64,000 nt of DNA from Rudanella lutea DSM 19387 (GTDB lineage: Bacteria > Bacteroidota > Bacteroidia > Cytophagales > Spirosomataceae). Positions 42,044 to 50,559 of this stretch are shown here, piece by piece. Numbering within the stretch: position 1 is the stretch's first letter; each line of letters begins with the position of its first letter. The stretch covers positions 5,537,694 to 5,601,693 of the forward strand of contig NZ_KB913013.1 in assembly GCF_000383955.1 (NCBI RefSeq), written 5' to 3'. A program made the translations under genes and the position numbers. Below the pieces are notes generated by a model. It saw nothing but the letters and a program-made list of their open reading frames with translations, was not told where the DNA came from and did no database searches.

Positions 42044-43927
42044 ATGCAGTTCACATCTATCGTTTTATCGATATTCCGAAACCTTGCCGGCCCCTTGCGG
42101 GGTGGGCGAGGTTTCTTTGTTTGTTTGGGCCTGTTGCTGGCTGCTCTGAACGGTCGGGCGCAGTCGGGTGGGGCGTTACCCATTCCGTTTTTCGATGACT
42201 TTTCGACCATTGCTGTGGGTGGCCAACCCGACCCGCGCCTGTGGGTGCCGGGTAGTGGGGTGTACATCAACAACACCATGCCGATCAATCAGCCGTCGGT
42301 CAACGTGGCTACGTTTGATGGGCTCCGGGCCAATGGACAACCCTACGAGCTGAGCAATGTGTTGGCGCAGGGGTACACCGATACGCTTACGTCGCAACCC
42401 ATCAACCTGGCCGGCCTGGCCCCCCGCGATTCGGTGTATCTGAGTTTTTTCTGGCAGGTTCAGGGCCTGGGCGATTTGCCCGACCTGGGGGGTGGTGCTA
42501 CCGTGCCCGGCGATTCGCTCAAGCTGGAGTTCCTCAACGCAAACCGGGTCTGGGAAACGGTCTGGTTTCGGGTAGGAGGGCGGCCAAACCTGAACTTCCC
42601 GCAGGCATTTGTGGCCATTCGCGAGGCCCGTTTCCTGCACGGAGCCTTTCAGTTCCGGTTCCGTGCATTCGGGCGGCAGTCGGGGCCGTACGATAGCTGG
42701 AGTATCGACTACCTGTTTCTGAACAAAGGGCGTTCGAGCACCGACCGGTTTATCAAAGACATCACCACCCGGCAGGCTATTGGCCCCTCGTTTCTGAAAC
42801 GGTACACCGCCATGCCGCTGAGTCAGTATCTGGTGAACCCGGCCGCCGAAACCGCCGACTCGATCAGTACCGACATTACCAATCAGTTCAATCTGTTCAA
42901 CTTTACGTCGTTTCGCTTTACAAACACCGATTTGCTGACAGGCCGGGTAGTACAGACGTTTCAGCAGGCGTCGCCCGATTTGGTGCCCTCGCTGGCGTCG
43001 CAGCGGAAGTCGGTTCGGCTGACGCCCCTAACCGGGGCCGAGAGTGCCAAACGGGTGGTGCTTCGGCACAAGTTTGATTTTCTGACTACCGACGATCAGA
43101 ACCCCTCCATCCCGACGGTTAACCTCCGGCGGAATGATACCATTTCGGCGGTCACGGTGCTGGACAATTATTACGCCTACGACGACGGTACCGCCGAATA
43201 CGCTGTGCAGATTGGGCGACTCGAACGGGTGGCCGTTCGGTTTGTGCTGAACAAACCCGATGTAATGACCGGCGTATTGGCGTCAATGGTACCTTTCGGG
43301 ATCGATCAGACGAATCAGCGGTTCATTGTCACCGTGTACGAAAACAGCAACGGCCGACCGGGCCGCGAGCTGAAAACGCAGGGCTTTGCCATTCAGAATG
43401 CCCCCAGCCGCAACGGGTTTGTGGCATTCAACTTTGACCGGGGTGTGCCGGTCAGAGATACAATTTACGTAGGCTGGCAGCAGATTAGCAGCGAAAGTAA
43501 TGCCCTGGTTCGGATGGGTATTGATAAAAACAGCCCGTTTGGTAACCAGATTTTTTACCGCAATTCGCCCGGTGCGCAATGGGAAGGCAACCTTGCCGGC
43601 TCGTCGGGGCGGGGTATTCAGGGCGCTCTGATGCTGCGGGCTGTGGTGGGTGGTGAGCTGACCCCCGTGGTGACCGGTACCCCCGAGGACGAAAATCAGC
43701 CCGCACTTCAGGTCTATCCGAACCCAACTACAGGCCTTGTTCGTTGGGATAATGAGCGAATCGACCGGATTGAGGTGCTCGACCTGAATGGCCGTTTGGT
43801 GCAGGATATTGTACCAGCACGCGGGCAGAAATCGGCCCAGTTGCGTAACTTGCCCACGGGGCTGTACCTGTTCCGCCTGTCGGACGGACAACGGACAGAC
43901 GTGCAGCGGGTGGTAGTGACTCAATAA
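42044..43927 (+). CDS. Large T9SS-secreted protein
   Basis: 627-residue exported protein. The signal is long (hydrophobic core FFVCLGLLLAALNG, cleavage after RAQS). The mature start LPIPFFDDFST is seen in many Bacteroidota T9SS proteins. The middle is a beta-rich domain of unknown function (SVYLSFFWQVQGLGDLPDL, FRFRAFGRQSGPYDSWSIDY). The tail is a T9SS type A domain: LQVYPNPTTGLVRWDNERI, EVLDLNGRLVQDI, LPTGLYLFRLSDGQ. Coupled to the PASTA gene by a 2-bp gap. Function unknown. Confidence 0.9.
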   Translation: MQFTSIVLSIFRNLAGPLRGGRGFFVCLGLLLAALNGRAQSGGALPIPFFDDFSTIAVGGQPDPRLWVPGSGVYINNTMPINQPSVNVATFDGLRANGQPYELSNVLAQGYTDTLTSQPINLAGLAPRDSVYLSFFWQVQGLGDLPDLGGGATVPGDSLKLEFLNANRVWETVWFRVGGRPNLNFPQAFVAIREARFLHGAFQFRFRAFGRQSGPYDSWSIDYLFLNKGRSSTDRFIKDITTRQAIGPSFLKRYTAMPLSQYLVNPAAETADSISTDITNQFNLFNFTSFRFTNTDLLTGRVVQTFQQASPDLVPSLASQRKSVRLTPLTGAESAKRVVLRHKFDFLTTDDQNPSIPTVNLRRNDTISAVTVLDNYYAYDDGTAEYAVQIGRLERVAVRFVLNKPDVMTGVLASMVPFGIDQTNQRFIVTVYENSNGRPGRELKTQGFAIQNAPSRNGFVAFNFDRGVPVRDTIYVGWQQISSESNALVRMGIDKNSPFGNQIFYRNSPGAQWEGNLAGSSGRGIQGALMLRAVVGGELTPVVTGTPEDENQPALQVYPNPTTGLVRWDNERIDRIEVLDLNGRLVQDIVPARGQKSAQLRNLPTGLYLFRLSDGQRTDVQRVVVTQ

Positions 43928-43991
43928 AAACACCCCGTTTGACCCGGCCGACGATCTAAATCTAAATAGCCCAACTTAAACCAATACCATT

Positions 43992-44282
43992 ATGGATATT
44001 ACCGTACAGGAGTTGAAGGAGCGACTCGAAAACGGCGAAAAGCTGAACCTCTTCGACGTTCGGGAGCCTAACGAGTACGAGCAGGACAACATCGGTGCAA
44101 CGCTTATCCCGCTGGGTGAACTGCCCTTCCGGATGGACGAACTCGACGGGTTGCAGGATGAAGAAGTGATTGTACATTGCCGTTCGGGTGCCCGGAGTGC
44201 ACGGGCGCAGCAACTGCTCGAAGAAAACGGCTTTACCAATGTCCGCAACCTGGTTGGGGGCATATTGGAATACCGCAAATAG
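43992..44282 (+). CDS. Single-domain rhodanese-like protein
   Basis: 96-residue cytosolic sulfurtransferase domain. The active loop is EVIVHCRSGARSARAQQLLE with catalytic Cys63, and the conserved start FDVREPNEYEQDNI is present. Likely moves a sulfane sulfur to an unknown acceptor. Followed by a hairpin terminator. Confidence 0.95.
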   Translation: MDITVQELKERLENGEKLNLFDVREPNEYEQDNIGATLIPLGELPFRMDELDGLQDEEVIVHCRSGARSARAQQLLEENGFTNVRNLVGGILEYRK

Positions 44283-44309
44283 ACGTTCGGGCCAATCAAA
44301 CCCACCCGC

Positions 44310-44360
44310 ACGCGGATGATGGTAGGACTCACGCAGGTCCTGCAATCATCCGCGTTTTGG
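44310..44360 (+). terminator. Terminator after the rhodanese gene
   Basis: ACGCGGATGAT (44310-44320) pairs exactly with ATCATCCGCGT (44345-44355), with inner TAGGA/TCCT pairing, then TTTGGTTTAC. A TACTTTTG -7 box at 44363-44370 follows and could serve the next gene. Confidence 0.75.
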
Positions 44361-44389
44361 TTTACTTTTGGGTATCTATTTCCACGTAA

Positions 44390-45418
44390 ATGGTCAAAAA
44401 AATAGGAATCATTGTGCTTGCAGTCTTGGTAGGGCTGGCAATCTGGCAACGCGAACTGGTCAGCTACGGCTGGATGCAGGCTCGGGGACAGGTCCGAATT
44501 ATCGCTAATACAGAACCGGTTGAGACGGTGTTGGCCAACCCCGCTGTACCCGACTCGGTGAAGCGAAAAATAGAACTTATACAAGAAATCAAGCGTTTTG
44601 CATTCGACTCGGTTGGGCTGAATCCGTCGGAAAGTTATTCGACGTATTACGATCAGGGTGGGAAGCCAATCCTGTGGGTTATTACGGCAGCTCCGCCGTA
44701 CGAGTTAAAAGCAAAAGAATGGTCTTTCCCCGTTTTAGGCACTTTTTCATATAAAGGGTTCTTTGAAAAGGAGCGTGCTGATTCGGCCGTTGCCCAACTG
44801 AAGCGAAGCGGGTATGACACCCGGTTAGGGGAAGTTTCGGCCTGGTCGACGTTAGGATTTTTGAAAGATCCGATCTTGTCGAGCATGACCGAGCGGGATC
44901 CCGGAAGCCTGGCTGAGTTGATTATTCATGAGCTCACACACGGCACGTTGTTTGTAAAGAATAGTTTGGAGTACAACGAAAATTTAGCCGATTTTGTGGG
45001 CGAGTACGGAGCGCTACGGTTTCTGGCGCAGCATTACGGATCGGACAGCCGGGAGTACACGGAGTATCTGGCGTCAAAAGCGTTCTCCGACCGGTACGAT
45101 GAACACGTGCTGCGGGGGGCCAGAAAATTGGATAGTTTGTACCGGTCGTTTAAACCTGCTATGCCGATAGAGGTCAAAGAAGAACGGAAGTGGGCGATGA
45201 TCGGTGAGATTGTTCAATCGGTTGACACCCTAAGTGGGCAACCGCTTAGGAAAAAGCGGAGATGGAGCAAACTAAACCTACCCAACAATGCGTATTTTGT
45301 TGGATACCTTACGTATCGAAAACAACAAAACCAGTTCCGGCAGGAATTTAAGGGGCGGTTTGGCGGTAACTTTGGGCGTTATCTGACCTATTTAAAACAA
45401 ACCTATCCGTCGCTCTAA
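44390..45418 (+). CDS. Predicted zinc aminopeptidase (DUF2265 family)
   Basis: 342-residue protein with an N-terminal hydrophobic signal or anchor (IGIIVLAVLVGLAIW). The metallopeptidase motif is ELIIHELTHGTLFVKN (HExxH), followed by YNENLADFVGEYGALRFL, whose Glu is the likely third zinc ligand. These are marks of the predicted aminopeptidase family (DUF2265). Probably periplasmic. Substrate unknown. It starts 20 bp after the -7 box at 44363-44370. Confidence 0.88.
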   Translation: MVKKIGIIVLAVLVGLAIWQRELVSYGWMQARGQVRIIANTEPVETVLANPAVPDSVKRKIELIQEIKRFAFDSVGLNPSESYSTYYDQGGKPILWVITAAPPYELKAKEWSFPVLGTFSYKGFFEKERADSAVAQLKRSGYDTRLGEVSAWSTLGFLKDPILSSMTERDPGSLAELIIHELTHGTLFVKNSLEYNENLADFVGEYGALRFLAQHYGSDSREYTEYLASKAFSDRYDEHVLRGARKLDSLYRSFKPAMPIEVKEERKWAMIGEIVQSVDTLSGQPLRKKRRWSKLNLPNNAYFVGYLTYRKQQNQFRQEFKGRFGGNFGRYLTYLKQTYPSL

Positions 45419-45428
45419 AACGTTTAGC

Positions 45429-45474
45429 GTTTACAGGTTACAGATTTCAGCGGTAGGCTGAATACACTGTAAAC
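45429..45474. repeat. Nested palindrome between peptidase and DUF3108 genes
   Basis: Outer arms GTTTACAG/CTGTAAAC (45429-45436, 45467-45474) enclose inner arms TTCAGC/GCTGAA (45446-45451, 45457-45462). No T-run follows, so it looks like a dispersed palindromic element or stabiliser. Confidence 0.6.
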
Positions 45475-45497
45475 CGGCAGACAGAAAACTGAAGACT

Positions 45498-46301
45498 ATG
45501 AAAAAGGTATTGGCAGGGATAAGTTTGGCCGCTGTTGTCGCGTTTGGGTTTGTAAACGCGTACGATGGTAATCTGAACACCTACCGGCGTGTGGTCAACA
45601 ACAGCTTTGGGCCGGGCGAACATATTGAATACCGGGTTCATTATGGCTTTGTCAACGCGGCCGAAGCCGTGGTGGACGTGGCTCCTGGGCTATACAAAGT
45701 AAATGATCGGGCCTGCTACAAAGTGGATGTAAAAGGCCGTACCATCGGCGCTTTTGACCTGGTGACGCGGGTGCGTGATACCTGGCGCTCGTACATCGAC
45801 ACGGCCGCTATTTTGCCGCAGCGTTTTTATAGCAACATTCAGGAAAACCGGTATCGGAAAGAAGAAAACGTTACGTTCAACCACTTTTCCAATACCGTGA
45901 AGGCTGAGGAACGGACTGAGCGGGATGTCTTTAAAGTGCCTGATAATGTGCACGATGTGGTAAGTAGCTACTATTTTCTGCGCACGATCGACTTCAACCG
46001 AATGCCGGTCGGTCAGATTGTCGAAGTGCCCGCCTTTTACGACGAAACCGTGTACAACTTCAAAGTCCGGTATCGGGGCAAAGAGACGATCAAGACCAAG
46101 TTCGGTAAGATTAATGTCATTCGGCTGAACCCGGTAATGCCGGCCAACGGCTTTTTTAAAGACGAGGAGTCAATCAAAATTTGGGTTTCGGACGATGCCA
46201 ACAAGGTGCCTATGAAAGTAGAGGTTGAGCTGGCAATTGGCTCCCTCGATATGGATATCAAGCGATTCGACGGCCTGAAGCAGCCCCCCAGATTTCACTA
46301 A
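45498..46301 (+). CDS. DUF3108 family exported protein
   Basis: 267-residue protein with Sec signal (KKVLAGISLAAVVAFGFVNA). The DUF3108 beta-barrel-like fold is marked by GEHIEYRVHYGFVNAAEAVV, VRDTWRSYIDTAAILPQRFY, VVSSYYFLRTIDFNRMPVGQ, and IRLNPVMPANGFFKDEESIK followed by IWVSDDANKVPMKVEVELAI. Probably periplasmic, function unknown. Its last 44 bp overlap the 3' end of the convergent acyltransferase gene. Confidence 0.9.
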   Translation: MKKVLAGISLAAVVAFGFVNAYDGNLNTYRRVVNNSFGPGEHIEYRVHYGFVNAAEAVVDVAPGLYKVNDRACYKVDVKGRTIGAFDLVTRVRDTWRSYIDTAAILPQRFYSNIQENRYRKEENVTFNHFSNTVKAEERTERDVFKVPDNVHDVVSSYYFLRTIDFNRMPVGQIVEVPAFYDETVYNFKVRYRGKETIKTKFGKINVIRLNPVMPANGFFKDEESIKIWVSDDANKVPMKVEVELAIGSLDMDIKRFDGLKQPPRFH

Positions 46302-47310
46302 TCGCTCCAGGTTTGGCTCGGTAAACCCGCTGAAACCACTTTTTTAGCCTTAGGATGCTCCGAGATAGTAGCGGTAGTCGACTCCAGCGGAGTGCTAAAT
46401 AGGTGGAGGGAGTTGCACCAAACTTCTGATAAAAACGCGCTATTGACTCCTTTTCGGGGCTCTCAAAATCAAATTCATACGACATACGCCCGGACATTTC
46501 GTGTATCCATTGATCGATCAGGAGGGTCCGGGCGTGGTGTTTTCGGCCCACCCGCGAAGCCGCATTGAACAAGTACACCGCCCGGTTGTCAGTATGCGCA
46601 AACAAGACGCCCGCTTCGGGCTTTCCGTCACGTAATGCGTAGCGAATGGTAACCAGTCCTCGTTTCTGAAGTCCCTGTACGACATTTTTGAGACCATCGT
46701 ACGCCCAGTCACCTACGCCACCTGGAATGGTAGCCGCATGATTCGTTTTAAATAACTCCAGCAAAGGCGTCAGTTCGGTTGATGCCTCTACAGCCCATCC
46801 GGCGGCTTTCGCCTGGCGCAGGTGTCGGCGCGTGTCGGGTGCGTATTTTGTATATAGATCAGGGTAAGGGCGTTGCAGGGGCAAGAGGTGCGTGTGACAT
46901 TGGCGAACCTGAAAAGGCTTCTGAGTAAAGCACGACCCCATTACGGGAAGTTGCAGATGCAGGATGGAACCGTAACGGTATTCGGCGAGCAGTACCTTAG
47001 CAAACTGATCGATAATGGTAGGTGTTTGCTGTTGCCCATAAATACCCAAAAACTGGCAGAAAAGGGGCTGGTGTACCACCCAGAATCCGTATTTCCGACG
47101 GAGCGGAACAGGCATTACGGCCTTATAAGCACCCAATTCGGTTCGCAAAATGAGACCTTCCCATTTCCAGCCCGGCAAGCCTGTAACGGCATCAAGATAC
47201 CAGCTGTACCCATAAAAGGAACCCGAAGCTGAGCGATCTACGCAATGGTTCCAGTGCGTATCGTCTATCTCCGCTCTGCAGGTACGAACAATATTGGCTG
47301 TGTGTTTCAA
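46258..47310 (-). CDS. FemAB-like GNAT acyltransferase
   Basis: 350-residue protein of the Acetyltransf_6/FemAB-like group, which join amino acids or acyl groups to cell-wall or other precursors. Visible are the N-terminal half (SASGSFYGYSWYLDAVTG, PVPLRRKYGFWVVHQPLFCQ), the helix rich in RHLRQAKAAGW, and the C-terminal GNAT core (LVTIRYALRDGKPEAGVLFA, AVYLFNAASRVGRKHHARTL, YEFDFESPEKESIARFYQKF). Cytosolic. The 44-bp tail-to-tail overlap with the DUF3108 gene is real for the full frames; both ends look conserved in type. Confidence 0.85.
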   Translation of the reverse strand: MKHTANIVRTCRAEIDDTHWNHCVDRSASGSFYGYSWYLDAVTGLPGWKWEGLILRTELGAYKAVMPVPLRRKYGFWVVHQPLFCQFLGIYGQQQTPTIIDQFAKVLLAEYRYGSILHLQLPVMGSCFTQKPFQVRQCHTHLLPLQRPYPDLYTKYAPDTRRHLRQAKAAGWAVEASTELTPLLELFKTNHAATIPGGVGDWAYDGLKNVVQGLQKRGLVTIRYALRDGKPEAGVLFAHTDNRAVYLFNAASRVGRKHHARTLLIDQWIHEMSGRMSYEFDFESPEKESIARFYQKFGATPSTYLALRWSRLPLLSRSILRLKKWFQRVYRAKPGAISEIWGAASGRRIA

Positions 47311-47405
47311 CGGTTTGCCCTTTCGCGTACGTAAGCACGGGCGCTGTATTTTCTCACCAGAATGGCCGTAAGGAGCAAAGATGCAGGGGCAGGATGAGGC
47401 TCCGT

Positions 47406-48815
47406 TTACTTGAAATAGCCTCTCAGTTTAGTGACCGCGTCGCGGGTTTCGGGCTTTTCGGTCATCAGATCGTTGATGGTCTGAATGGCGTGAATCACCG
47501 TGCTGTGGTCACGGCCACCAAAATGATACCCAATTGACTTGAGTGAGAGATCGGTCTTCTCTTTGGCGATGTACATGGCCACCTGCCGGGGATACACCAG
47601 TTCACGCTTGCGGCTCTTGGCTTTCAGGTCGGCGACGGTCACGTTGAAAAACTCGGCCACCATTTCCTGCACCGTATCGATGGTCACCTCCTTATCGGAG
47701 TCGACCACAATATTGCGCAGGGTTTGCTTAGCCAGATCGAGATCGATCTCCCGGCGTGTGAGCGAAGCCTGCGCCATCAACGACACGATAACCCCTTCCA
47801 GCTCGCGCACGTTGGTGTTGATGCTGTGGGCCAGATACTCAATTACGTTGTCGTCAATGTAAACCCCTTCGGCCTGTAGCTTCTTCTGCATAATGGCAAT
47901 CCGGGTTTCCAGGTCGGGCGTCTGCAGATCGGCGGTGAGGCCCCATTTGAAGCGCGACAACAGACGGTCTTCGAGGCCGTCGAGGTTCCGGGGCGCCCGG
48001 TCGGAAGTCAGAATGATCTGCTTCCCCGACTGGTGCAGGTGGTTGAAGATATGGAAGAAGATCTCCTGCGTTTTCTCTTTTTTCTGGAGAAACTGCACGT
48101 CATCAATCACCAGCACGTCTACCTGCATGTAAAACTGCGTAAAATCGCGCAGGGTGTCGGTTTTGATCGCGTTGAGGAACTGATTGGTAAACTTCTCCGA
48201 GGTAACATACAGGACAAATTTATCCCCATAGTTATTCTTGATATAGTTGCCAATAGCCTGCACAAGGTGCGTTTTGCCTAAGCCCACCCCGCCGTAAATC
48301 ATCAGCGGGTTGAAGGCCGTTACCCCCGGCCGTTGGGCCACCGCAAACCCTGCCGAACGGGCCAGTCGGTTACAGTCGCCCTCCACGTAATTGTCAAACG
48401 CGTAGGTCGGGTTCAGGTACGAATCCAGATCCATCGAGTCCAGATTCTTCAGCTGAAAGGGGCTCCGCAGAATGTCGGGGTTGACGTTGTCGGGTTTGGC
48501 ATTTTGGGGCGACTTGGTGGTGGGCATCTGCACCGCAAGGGGGCGGTTGCGTTCGTTGCCCTGATCCACAATTATACTGTACTCCAGCTGCCCGTCGCGG
48601 CCGATGCTTGCATCCAGGGCCCGGCGCAGGGCGTGTACAAAGTTTTCTTCCAGCCATTCGTAGAAAAACTGGCTGGGTACCTGAATCGTCAGAACGTTAC
48701 CTTGCAAACGAAGCGGAATAATTGGCTCAAACCAGGTATTAAAACTTTGCTCAGGTACAATCTCGCGGATTACCTGTAGGCATCGGTTCCATACCATCGT
48801 CACTTCGCGCTGCAT
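47406..48815 (-). CDS. dnaA: Chromosomal replication initiator DnaA
   Basis: 469-residue AAA+ initiator. Domain I starts VTMVWNRCLQVIREIVPEQS; a Pro/Asn/Gln linker follows; domain III has Walker A IYGGVGLGKTH (Lys181) and Walker B VLVIDDVQFL (Asp238, Asp239); domain IV ends with GGRDHSTVIHAIQTINDL, the DnaA-box-binding signature. ATG 48815 is chosen; a GTG at 48839 would add eight residues. The frame to 49154 overlaps the divergent promoter region and is rejected. No DnaA-box cluster was seen nearby and dnaN is not adjacent, so this need not be the origin. Confidence 0.96.
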   Translation of the reverse strand: MQREVTMVWNRCLQVIREIVPEQSFNTWFEPIIPLRLQGNVLTIQVPSQFFYEWLEENFVHALRRALDASIGRDGQLEYSIIVDQGNERNRPLAVQMPTTKSPQNAKPDNVNPDILRSPFQLKNLDSMDLDSYLNPTYAFDNYVEGDCNRLARSAGFAVAQRPGVTAFNPLMIYGGVGLGKTHLVQAIGNYIKNNYGDKFVLYVTSEKFTNQFLNAIKTDTLRDFTQFYMQVDVLVIDDVQFLQKKEKTQEIFFHIFNHLHQSGKQIILTSDRAPRNLDGLEDRLLSRFKWGLTADLQTPDLETRIAIMQKKLQAEGVYIDDNVIEYLAHSINTNVRELEGVIVSLMAQASLTRREIDLDLAKQTLRNIVVDSDKEVTIDTVQEMVAEFFNVTVADLKAKSRKRELVYPRQVAMYIAKEKTDLSLKSIGYHFGGRDHSTVIHAIQTINDLMTEKPETRDAVTKLRGYFK

Positions 48816-48884
48816 TCCTGTCTGTATGGCTACGTTCACGGGTAAACTTTGACTTATTCGGTGGGTGTTTCCTAAAAAGGGAGA

Positions 48885-48892
48885 CAAAAGTA
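48885..48892 (-). promoter_or_regulatory. -7 promoter element of dnaA
   Basis: Minus-strand TACTTTTG matches TAnnTTTG, 70 bp before ATG 48815. It rules out the longest upstream frame as the start. Confidence 0.55.
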
Positions 48893-49031
48893 GTAAAAAA
48901 CCGATTGGCCCGGTGCCCGTGATGGCTTTCTGATGACGAAAATACGGCGATTCTCGGTCGCTTGTCAATCTTATTTTGAAAGACCTTGAAATAGTACAAA
49001 TACAGGACAGACTTTCGAGTAGCCGGTCAGT

Positions 49032-49063
49032 TTTGGTGACCCAAATCCGATCTGCTACTTTTA
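49032..49063 (+). promoter_or_regulatory. Promoter of mutA
   Basis: TTTG (49032-49035) and TACTTTTA (49056-49063) are separated by 20 bp, a good fit to the Bacteroidota -33/-7 pattern, ending 23 bp before ATG 49087. Confidence 0.6.
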
Positions 49064-49086
49064 CAGACAAACAAACTACGTCTGGT

Positions 49087-50424
49087 ATGAACCCACCAAG
49101 CAGCGCGCTTTTTTCGGGTAGTTCACAAGCCGACTGGATCGCACAGGTTGGCAAAGACCTTAAAGATCCGAATGCCTACGAAACGCTTCGGTGGCGTATC
49201 GAAACGTCGGTATCGGCCGAGGGAATTGTCGTTGAACCGTTCTACACCCGCGACGGACTCAGCGATGTGCCACAACAAACCATACAGGCCGCACAGAAAC
49301 CTGAGCCGGGTTGGCTCAACACCCCGGTGTTTCACTTGACCGGCGATGCGAAAGCCGACAATAAAGCCATCATTGAGCAACTGAGTAGTGGAGCCGATGC
49401 GCTTATTCTGGCATCGAGCCGGGCCGAGGACGTGGCTAAAGCAGACCCAAGCCAATTGAGCCGATTGCTGAACGGAATCAAACTGAGCGAAACGCCCTTG
49501 TTTTTTAGGACGGCGTTACCCGCGGCCGATTTGCTAAAGGCGTTGCAACAGGTAGCGCCATATCAGCTAAAAGGTGGTCTCCTGAGTCATCTTGATTCAG
49601 GCACGGCGGAGGCCACCCGGCTATCGGCCGATTCGCCCCAGTTTCGAACGGTATGTGTGTCCGGTCTCGATTTTCATACTGCCGGGGCCACGGCCACGCA
49701 GGAACTGGCGTTTCTGCTGGCCCGTTTGGTCGACACCTACGACACGCTGACCGAGCAGGGCCTGACACCAGCGCAACTCGGCCCGAAAACAATACTGTCT
49801 GTAGCCGTGGGCACCAGTTACTTTCTGGAAATTGCCAAACTACGGGCGCTGCGAGTGCTTTGGGCGCGCGTTGGGGCGGCATATGGCATTTCGGTTCCGG
49901 CGTTTGTTCACGCGCAGACGTCCGCATTTTACGAATCAACGGCAACGCCCTACACCAACCTGCTCCGGGCAACTACCGAAGCCATGTCGGCTACAGTGGG
50001 CGGTTGCGATTTGCTCACGGTGCGCCCTTACAATGCACTGACCCATTCTTCCGACGTATTTGGGGGGCGAATTGCGCGTAATGTGTCGTTGCTACTGACC
50101 GAAGAAAGCTATTTCAATCGTGTAGCCGACCCGTCGGCCGGGAGTTATTACATCGAAAAAATTACACACCAACTGACCGAGGCCGCCTGGCAGTTGTTTC
50201 TGGACGTGGAAGCCAAAGGTGGGCTTGCCAAAGCGGCTGATTGGGTAAAGGCCGAAATTGAGGCAGCATACAACGCCCGTGTCGAAGCCGTAGCGCAGGG
50301 TAAGGTGCTGGTAGGCGTCAACAAGTTCCGGTTCGATGAGGGTGTTCAGGCCGATAAACCGGTTGTTGCTCAACCTTCGGGAGAAGGCCTGCCGGTCCGC
50401 CGATTGGCTGAATCGTTTGAGTAG
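49087..50424 (+). CDS. mutA: Methylmalonyl-CoA mutase small subunit
   Basis: 445-residue beta chain of the B12-dependent mutase that interconverts succinyl-CoA and methylmalonyl-CoA. It keeps the mutase barrel features (WIAQVGKDLKDPNAYETLRW, then RVLWARVGAAYGISVP, VFGGRIARNVSLLLTEESYF, DPSAGSYYIEKITHQLTEAA) but lacks the C-terminal B12-binding domain, as the small subunit should. ATG 49087 fits the conserved start; the 37 upstream residues of the frame are promoter. The catalytic subunit mutB lies 4 kb downstream instead of next to it. Confidence 0.94.
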   Translation: MNPPSSALFSGSSQADWIAQVGKDLKDPNAYETLRWRIETSVSAEGIVVEPFYTRDGLSDVPQQTIQAAQKPEPGWLNTPVFHLTGDAKADNKAIIEQLSSGADALILASSRAEDVAKADPSQLSRLLNGIKLSETPLFFRTALPAADLLKALQQVAPYQLKGGLLSHLDSGTAEATRLSADSPQFRTVCVSGLDFHTAGATATQELAFLLARLVDTYDTLTEQGLTPAQLGPKTILSVAVGTSYFLEIAKLRALRVLWARVGAAYGISVPAFVHAQTSAFYESTATPYTNLLRATTEAMSATVGGCDLLTVRPYNALTHSSDVFGGRIARNVSLLLTEESYFNRVADPSAGSYYIEKITHQLTEAAWQLFLDVEAKGGLAKAADWVKAEIEAAYNARVEAVAQGKVLVGVNKFRFDEGVQADKPVVAQPSGEGLPVRRLAESFE

Positions 50425-50446
50425 GCAGTCTCGACCATACTATCAT

Positions 50447-50487
50447 AAAACGCCGAACGGGGAGCAGAGCTCCCCGTTCGGCGTTTT
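50447..50487. terminator. Bidirectional terminator between mutA and the TonB receptor gene
   Basis: AAAACGCCGAACGGGGAG (50447-50464) and its perfect complement (50470-50487) form an 18-bp stem with a 5-base loop. The A/T ends let it act on both convergent transcripts. Confidence 0.9.
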
Positions 50488-50559
50488 GGGTAATCGATGA
50501 GTTAAACGAGGAAAGAGAAATTTCGGGTTCAGGAAAGCGCGTCCGGCATTAGCGAACGG

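Noticed and set aside
48816-49086. Chromosome origin
   Set aside because: No DnaA-box cluster, no AT-rich unwinding region and no dnaN next to dnaA.
48816-49154. Long N-terminal extension of DnaA
   Set aside because: It crosses both promoter boxes and shows no conserved sequence; domain I starts at 48815.
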